64,000 nt of DNA. It comes from Silene conica (lineage: Eukaryota > Streptophyta > Magnoliopsida > Caryophyllales > Caryophyllaceae). Below, one piece after another: positions 58,101-64,000 of the stretch. The position numbers and the translations under genes were made by a program. The notes below the pieces were generated by a model. That model did no database searches, had not been told where the DNA came from, and worked only from the letters and a program-made list of their open reading frames with translations. The stretch's first letter is position 1; the number at the start of each line of letters is the position of its first letter. Location: assembly GCA_029255685.2 (NCBI GenBank), contig CM055317.2, forward strand, positions 71,165,460 to 71,229,459. Reading direction: 5' to 3'.

Positions 58101-58683
58101 CTCCAAAAATGCAAAAGACAAATATTTTAATTGGTTAGCATGATGGAGCTATACAGGCTGACCAGGTCATGACCTGGACGAGTTTTTAGAAAAAAAAAAA
58201 AAAAAAAGACTCCATAAATGGCAAAGACAAATATTGTAATTTGTAAGCATGATTCAAAAGCTTGTCCAGGTCATGACCTAGTTAGCTTACAAATTACAAG
58301 ATTTGTCTTTGCCATTTCTGGATTCTTTTTCATAAAAAGTCGTCCAGGTCATGATTGTGATTTTTGTTCAAACTAATCATGGTGACTAAAAATATAGTTA
58401 ATATTGATGTTTTGGCCCTAGTTAGAATTTGAAACTAGCTTCGTCATCCAACAGCACAACACAAAAGCAGTGAATCAAGAATTGAAGACAATGAAGCTAA
58501 GCATGCCTGAATAGTCTTGACAGCAGGCTTGTTGATTTTCTTCAAATAAGCTCTAATGTTCCTCAACTTCTGCAGCTCATTTTGCGGTCGAAACGTTTGA
58601 TTTCGAGGGGTCGAAACAACAGCAAGAGGGCAAATAATGCAGTAAGCTAGAAGGAAGAAGAATACAAGATTCTTTATAACCAT
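55185..58683 (-). CDS. Neprosin-domain protein (putative secreted glutamic endopeptidase)
   Basis: Seven exons on the minus strand: 58683-58507, 57642-57556, 57402-57199, 56994-56830, 56700-56647, 56428-56282, 55562-55185. They join to 1212 bp, 403 aa, the normal family size, all phase 0. Residues 1 to about 24 form a signal peptide ([18 protein letters not shown]). An activation-peptide domain follows ([41 protein letters not shown]), then the Neprosin domain ([56 protein letters not shown], ending [10 protein letters not shown]). Family members are secreted; the Nepenthes enzyme cleaves after proline with two glutamates. Glu207 (IEAGW) and Glu288 (WWLEF) are the best candidates here, but I am not sure they are the catalytic pair. 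Introns 1, 4 and 6 start with GC instead of GT. Intron repeats do not disturb the exons. Confidence 0.92.
55608..55827. mobile_element. Tourist-like MITE inside Neprosin intron 6
   Basis: Ends GGCTCTGTTCCTTCTAGCTT and (inverted) GCCGAAAGAACGAGGCC, with Tourist-like words ttcagctc and ttcaattcagctc. It is related to 37177-38414. The bordering trinucleotides (cta / taa) do not match perfectly. Confidence 0.6.
57448..57508. repeat. TAAGACGGTCT hairpin in Neprosin intron 2
   Basis: CTTGGGTAAGACGGTCT (57448-57464) faces AGACCGTCTTACCCAA (57492-57507). It is a short MITE-like palindrome. The word 'gagaccgtct' also occurs in dehydrogenase intron 1. Confidence 0.8.
57995..58365. repeat. Tandem and inverted repeats with AGGTCATGACCT palindromes in Neprosin intron 1
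   Basis: Two and a half tandem units of about 100 bp (aatggcaaagacaaatattgt...agcatgatggagctat...caggtcatgacctnnacgag) begin near 58006, 58111 and 58215. An inverted copy follows (agcttacaaattacaagatt...tttgccattt, about 58280-58325). The perfect 12-bp palindrome AGGTCATGACCT recurs in each unit. Confidence 0.85.
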
Positions 58684-59101
58684 GTTTTTGTTTTTGTACC
58701 AAAGATCTTGTACTTGTTTTTTTGCTGGTGTTTTTGTAAGTATTACACTTGTTTTCTTGTATACCAGACTCTTGAGTAAAAGACTGTTATTATTATTCCT
58801 CTATTTTGGAAATGATTGTTTTTGTTGTTGTTGTTTTCTCTCATAATAATAATTATAATAATAATAATAAATTTATTGCTAAATTTGAGACATTATTAAT
58901 AATAAGGAAGTGATTGTTTACTGTATTGTATTTGTTCAAGTTCATAGAAAAAGAATTGACAGCTATGGTTGTGTCTTTTTCAGATTCTTTTGCATTGGTT
59001 TCTGATCTATATGCTCACTCAGCAGCACGACTGATTATATACTATGCTTATTCAGCAAGTCTCTCTTACGAGTTGAGACGGGATTTTTTCATAACTGTGA
59101 C
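58684..59101. other. Upstream region of the Neprosin gene
   Basis: It should hold the Neprosin promoter. Only a short AAT/TTG microsatellite (about 58815-58872) is distinctive. No gene seen. Confidence 0.4.
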
Positions 59102-59482
59102 CTAAGTAGCACCAGAGTGGACGCGGACACGGATACGATACGGATATGGGACACGACATCCCATGAAATTTAGGATACGGGACACGATATTTAAATATAA
59201 TAAAATATATATTTTATGGTTATAAATAACGTATAGTTTTATTTTTATCATGTATTTAAATCTAAATCTAAACAATTAAATGTACAGTTCGACATTTACT
59301 ATAACTAATTCTCATTTTTCCACTCAAACTCATCTTTTAATCGATCTTTTTTAAAATTTCATTCCTTGTCCAAACTATAATAATATGTTTAGCTATGTGT
59401 CCAACGAGTGTCGGGTGTCCGAGTGTCGGACACGGTGTTGGACACGGGACGGCTAATTAGAAGAAATATCCGTGCTACCTAG
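59102..59482. mobile_element. GGTAGCAC-type Mutator-like MITE, copy 3 (diverged, shorter)
   Basis: 381 bp, TIR CTAAGTAGCAC / GTGCTACCTAG, duplication actgtgac at 59094-59101 and 59483-59490 (8 bp, ninth base differing). GGACACGG words lie at the left end and the inverse at the right. It is clearly related to 35501-35997 but older. Confidence 0.85.
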
Positions 59483-62379
59483 ACTGTGACATATATTTCG
59501 TTTGATGGTTATGTAATTGTGTTCACATTGATTTTTTTCCGTGATTTTGGAATCGGGTTTGAATTTCTAACAGTGTTTTTATAAATGATTGCGGGATTAT
59601 GCATGCAATAAAAATCTCTTTAGAGTTTCTTAGAGCGGAATAATTATAACAATCTATTACAGAAGAAAATCCGCGTAATAAAGGCAAATAAACAAAGCAA
59701 GCAATTTTTAAAAGCACAAATTCTGATTGAAGACGGGCACTATCCTTCACAAGCTGAAAACGGATAATAGTGCCCCTCCCAAATAAGGTAAGTTGCACTA
59801 TCCATATAAATCCGTCACAACCAAGACTCTTGGTTTTAAGAGGGATTTGTAGTGGTTAAAATTTCACTGAAATAACATCATGGATTTCAATCTTAAAATC
59901 TATAACTCGAGAATTTACCTAATGTACAACACGGTTATAGTTCAAATATTATTAAACACGATTCTTTTTCTGATTTAAATGAGTGTACTATATTACGGCT
60001 GATAATCAAACCACAGCTTCATAATTCTCTATTTATGAACACTTCGTCATTATGTGGGTTACTACTCAGAAAACGAATTAACGTACGTACTGCATAATCA
60101 ATAGGAGGGATTCCATAACTTGCCGACGTAAACTTTTAATTCAAAATGGTTACTGCGTTGAATCATCATGAGAGCAATTGATTAGTTTTCCACTGAAGAC
60201 ACTAATAATTACGTATTATAAATTTTATAAGAGGAATGTTAAGTGTCGAAATAACACATATATTCTGATATTGAGTGCCCTATATTGATCTAAACTCGTT
60301 ATATCATTTAATTATTTTATTTTTAACTGCACTTGTTACTAGCTAATGTCAACTAGTTTAGTTCGTAAAGTTATAAGCGATGATTAAAGTTGGCAGGTGC
60401 GAGGGGAAAGAGGTTCGATTCCTCACTCCTCAAATAAAAAAGCCAAACTTAAAAAAATCGACCTACTAAATTATTTTCGATACGCCGAAGGAGATTGCCC
60501 CAACTAGCTCTAAATAGAAATATTACTAGTCGACACTAAATAAATTATAATTCAATTTTTCATAACCTAAATTCAAATCCCTTAACCTTGTCATATTTTT
60601 CTCCCTTAGCGTCAAAAACATTCATTACCAGCAATAGCAATAGCAACCCTGGAAATTATTATGTCTTGTGAAACTGTAGTACTATTCGGATCATGATGTT
60701 GGTACCACTATCAAAGTTAGTGGTCTGCTATTTGAGTATAGTTAAAGCATGCTTTGAATTCTCAATTTAATGGGCCATCTTTTTCTGATCATATCCGAAT
60801 AATAATTATTCCAATTACTTGTTTAATTATTCATTAGCTAATACTTATCTAATAAGATACGATTATTTGTAAACTAAACTTCACGTGTGAGACTGTTTTA
60901 TACATTTAAATATAATAAATTGTGGAAAATACGTATTAACGATTGATTAATAGAAAAACGAAGTGATTTAAGGAAAAAATTATCATGTATATTAGTAATA
61001 TTGTAATATTGTAATAACGTGTTTGTACTTGTCCCTTACCTAAAAACATTTATGGGCACAGCTACATAGACTTTATTTTTTTTGTGGTCCTAAAACCTAA
61101 AATGCAAGATAAATTATACTCATATTTTATTTTTCTTATTTTCAAGAATTAGATATATACTTAAATTAAATTAAATTTAACAGAACTAAAAAGTAAAAAT
61201 ATACATATCTAAATTTAATTTGATTTGTAAAATTAGGATTGAACGGGACTGAACTAGATCGAAGATCGAATTAAAATCTAGGAGAAAGGGACCTTGGTGA
61301 CTTGGTGTTGAAATGAAAGGAATAAAAACAAACAATTAAATAAAGAAAGTGTCATGTAATTGTACTATATTGATAGATCAATGCACCATATTCTGGTTGG
61401 AAGTCAAGCATATGTGCTTTTCAAAGGGTGCCTTGTCTGTCGTCATCGTCTATGAGTGTGATATAATAATGTTCACTCAAATTCTTTTTTTTTTTCCTGT
61501 TGTCGGACAAAACTCGTCACAGGTATGTGACGTGAGATAAAAGGGCAAAGACGAATTTTATGTTCGTTACAAATAAGAATTTACATGAACGAGTCTGTCT
61601 TGCTTGTCATCTCTCACAACTGACAACTCTCTGTCACTCCCACTTGTCTTCCCATTTTTTCTTTTATCTTGCGTCACAAGCTAGACTGACAGTAATGTTT
61701 ACCAAGTTAGAAGAATTTTAGGTCTCTTTTTCAATGTTATCGGTTAATCGACACTCCCACAACAACAGTATTCATTTTAAGATGAAACGAGTTAAATAAA
61801 ACAAATTAGGGAATTTGCTCGTTAAACATTGCTACTACATGGTCTGCACTCTGAATTCTCAAACTTTCACACTGTCCCTCATAACGTAATTATTACCCCA
61901 CAACACTAATTAAGAAAAATCGATGGCCTATGCATGCATCAATGCATGTCATATTGTCATTTATTACTCTTCTGTACCCATTGTCCAGTCTTCAAGTTTT
62001 GGCCGTATTTCATCTTCTAATTAAGTTACATATATGCTGGAGAATTTGTGACGTGAATATCCGTTATAAGTTTGTGATAGATTAAGTACTATTTGTGTAA
62101 GATGGATAAGACAAAAATAAAATAAAATATCTAGAGAATACAACCCAAGCAAGTTTTATTCAGATGAATATTACTTGACTCGTTGTAAACTTGTAAATTA
62201 TGACGAATATGTGCGTCACAACTCACAAGACAGACTCGACCAAGTTCTCTAGGTTTGTTGCTCACCAATAAATCATTTAATTGCAAAGGGTGGCCTTTTC
62301 CTATGTTTATAGGTTTTGTATAGACTATCCAGAAATGTCACTACATTGTAAATAAAAATTAAGTCATTTTTGATAACAA
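59483..62379. other. Intergenic, mostly unremarkable
   Basis: No gene recognised. It contains a possible SINE at about 60356-60450 and otherwise AT-rich sequence. Confidence 0.5.
60356..60450 (+). mobile_element. Possible tRNA-derived SINE fragment
   Basis: A B-box-like GAGGTTCGATTCCTC (60409-60423) lies about 50 bp after an A-box-like TAGTTTAGTTCGTAAAG, followed by an A-rich stretch. It does not fold as a tRNA, and no target duplication was found. Confidence 0.35.
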
Positions 62380-64000
62380 TGTTTTTTTTTTATTAGGAGA
62401 TATTAGGAAATATTATTTTACCTTATTATATTATCTCATTGTGTTTGTGTTTTACCCTACTTTTGTAACTGAGAACTATATAAGCCTTTGGGCTCTAGCA
62501 ATACAATTAAGCTTTTTCCCTCATACTTTGTTTAACATGGTATCAGAGTCACTCTCAAAAACAAAAAACCAAACCCTAATCCTAGATCTACAGTAAAACA
62601 AAAACAACGAAAATCCTCAAATTTTCCATCGCCATGCCAGGCGACGAAACCCCTGCCCAAAAAATCGACTCTTCGAGTCCTTACTACCTAGGTTCACATG
62701 ACGTTCCTAGTGCCAAAATTTCAAACATAATGCTAACCCGCCACAACTATGCTGATTGGCAAAAATCAATGAAGATGTCGCTCAAATCGCGGCGTAAGTT
62801 CGGCTTCGTCGATGGTACGTTAAAAAAACCAGACGATGCAGCCACCCTTGATAATTGGGAAGTTGTTCATTGTACCCTTGTACAATGGATACGTAACATG
62901 ATCGATTCGTCTCTTCTCGATACTATCTCATACGGTGAGGATGCGACACAACTTTGGTCCGATTTACAGGCCCAATTCTCGGTCGTCGATGGCTCCCTCA
63001 TTCACGGCCTTAAGACTCAACTCAATAATTGTAAGCAAACCAAAGGTATGGATGTTACTACCTATTTTGGAAAATTGAAATCTCTATGGGATGCAATCGG
63101 TGTTCACGAGCCACCCTTTGCGTGCAAATGCGGTAAATGCGATTGTAATATCGGTAAGGAAGCTATTAAGCGCTTAGATAATGAGCGTCTTCATCAATTT
63201 TTTATGGGTCTTGATACTACCCTCTATAGCAATATTCGTTCTCAGCAATTTCAACTCGACCCCTTGCCTAGTCTTAATCGTGCCTTTCGGATTGTCTTAC
63301 AAGAGGAACGATTGCGGTCGGAATCAAACAACCCTATTGATACCACTGAAGTCTCTGTTTTTGCCCTGTCTTCATCCCGTTCCCCAGCCGATTTGCGCTA
63401 CTTACGAGAGAAAGAAAAATCAGACCGTCATGCTAAAATTTTCTGCTCCTATTGTGAAACGAGGGGGCATGAAATTCCTAACTGTTTTTTCAAGCATAAG
63501 CGGTTTCCCGAATGGTGGGGCGATAGGCCGCGCACTATTACGGAATACAAGCAATTCCTTTTGGTTGGTCGCGCGGGGACAGGGGCACGGCTGCCTGGTC
63601 GCGGGACTGGAGCAAGTCCTTCGGCCTCTACTACTGGAGCAGGCTCTTCGACATCTGTTATTCCGTCTTTCGAGTCCCTTGTTCACGCAAACAATATAAC
63701 CGTGGGGGTCTCTGCCTTGTCTTTGGATAATTCAGACCGTCTCAGTGGTATGTGTCAATGGATTATAGACACGGGAGCTTCTAATCACGTTTGTGGACAT
63801 ACTTCCTATCTATTTGATCAAAAAATGATTCTTGACCGACTTGTTGGCTTACCTAATGGTCAGCAGGTTGTGTCATCTATTATGGGCTCGGTGTTTATTA
63901 ATGACTCTCTCATTTTACATCACGTTTTATATGTGCCCTCTCTCACTTGCAGTTTAATTTCCGTCTCACAACTCACTTTGGAATCTGATTATTCTTTTTG
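62380..64000 (+). mobile_element. Short-LTR Ty1/Copia element, 5' part, cut by the window edge
   Basis: A short LTR (about 160 bp, TG... near 62380 to ...TTTAACA at 62537; left limit uncertain) contains a TATA-like tatataag and is followed directly by the initiator tRNA-Met primer site TGGTATCAGAGTC (62538-62550), then gag. Short LTRs and this gag type fit the Ale/Retrofit group of Copia. No break seen in the visible part. The other LTR lies outside the window, so age cannot be judged. Confidence 0.85.
62634..64000 (+). CDS. Copia gag-pol, N-terminal part (continues beyond the window)
   Basis: One frame open from the ATG at 62634 to the window end (455 codons). N-terminal gag: KISNIMLTRHNYADWQKSMK (DUF4219/UBN2-type), LWSDLQAQFSVVDGS, MDVTTYFGKLKSLWDAIG. 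Then a zinc knuckle CSYCETRGHEIPNC (CX2CX4HX4C, near residue 280), a Gly/Thr/Ser-rich linker, and a protease with IIDTGASNHVCG (near 375) and VLYVPSLTCSLISVSQL. These parts and their order match plant Copia polyproteins. The start is the first ATG after the primer site. Confidence 0.88.
   Translation, partial: MPGDETPAQKIDSSSPYYLGSHDVPSAKISNIMLTRHNYADWQKSMKMSLKSRRKFGFVDGTLKKPDDAATLDNWEVVHCTLVQWIRNMIDSSLLDTISYGEDATQLWSDLQAQFSVVDGSLIHGLKTQLNNCKQTKGMDVTTYFGKLKSLWDAIGVHEPPFACKCGKCDCNIGKEAIKRLDNERLHQFFMGLDTTLYSNIRSQQFQLDPLPSLNRAFRIVLQEERLRSESNNPIDTTEVSVFALSSSRSPADLRYLREKEKSDRHAKIFCSYCETRGHEIPNCFFKHKRFPEWWGDRPRTITEYKQFLLVGRAGTGARLPGRGTGASPSASTTGAGSSTSVIPSFESLVHANNITVGVSALSLDNSDRLSGMCQWIIDTGASNHVCGHTSYLFDQKMILDRLVGLPNGQQVVSSIMGSVFINDSLILHHVLYVPSLTCSLISVSQLTLESDYSF

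Overview
The window is nuclear DNA of a flowering plant, almost certainly a eudicot. It is AT-rich, its genes have introns and it is packed with nested transposable elements. The mix of an Athila-type Gypsy element, Copia elements, a CACTA element, Mutator-like MITEs, Helitrons and the short hairpin 'taagacggtct' would fit Caryophyllales, but that is a weak inference. Only two host genes look intact: a TIC32-like short-chain dehydrogenase (+, 42313-48394, 8 exons, 330 aa) and a Neprosin-domain protein (-, 58683-55185, 7 exons, 403 aa).

Region 1-25566 is a host gene region taken apart by LTR elements. A decayed minus-strand gene with tetratricopeptide (TPR) repeats lies in three pieces (25177-24618, 16080-15659 and, less surely, 1280-1). 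A Copia element (16081-24617, 5-bp duplication cgcat) splits one piece inside a codon. A solo LTR (1286-15653, duplication tgaca) separates the other two. A nearly perfect 12.3-kb Athila element (2876-15196, duplication ccacc, LTRs 1300 bp each with one visible difference) sits inside that solo LTR.

The most unusual signal is a 12-mer, GGTCGACCGACC, that comes in pairs whose starts are 21 bp apart. I count 16 pairs (15 exactly 21 bp): 13 in the Athila element (LTRs, gag region, untranslated parts) and 3 in the leader of the unrelated Copia element. No family description I know explains it.

Region 25567-42190 is intergenic: a Helitron, a three-level nest (CACTA in a long-TIR Mutator-like element in a GGTAGCAC-ended MITE), a Stowaway MITE, a poly(A) retroposon with a 16-bp duplication, a second MITE copy, a Tourist-like element carrying huge ATT arrays, and a second Helitron.

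Region 42194-64000 holds the dehydrogenase gene, a composite DNA transposon (48640-52290) with a hAT MITE and a retroposon inside, a third Helitron, a receptor-like-kinase pseudogene, the Neprosin gene, a third GGTAGCAC MITE, and the 5' part of a short-LTR Copia element that runs off the right edge. Three of the six Neprosin introns and one of the seven dehydrogenase introns begin with GC instead of GT, a large excess over the roughly 1% usual in plants. All coordinates and repeat matches were read by eye.
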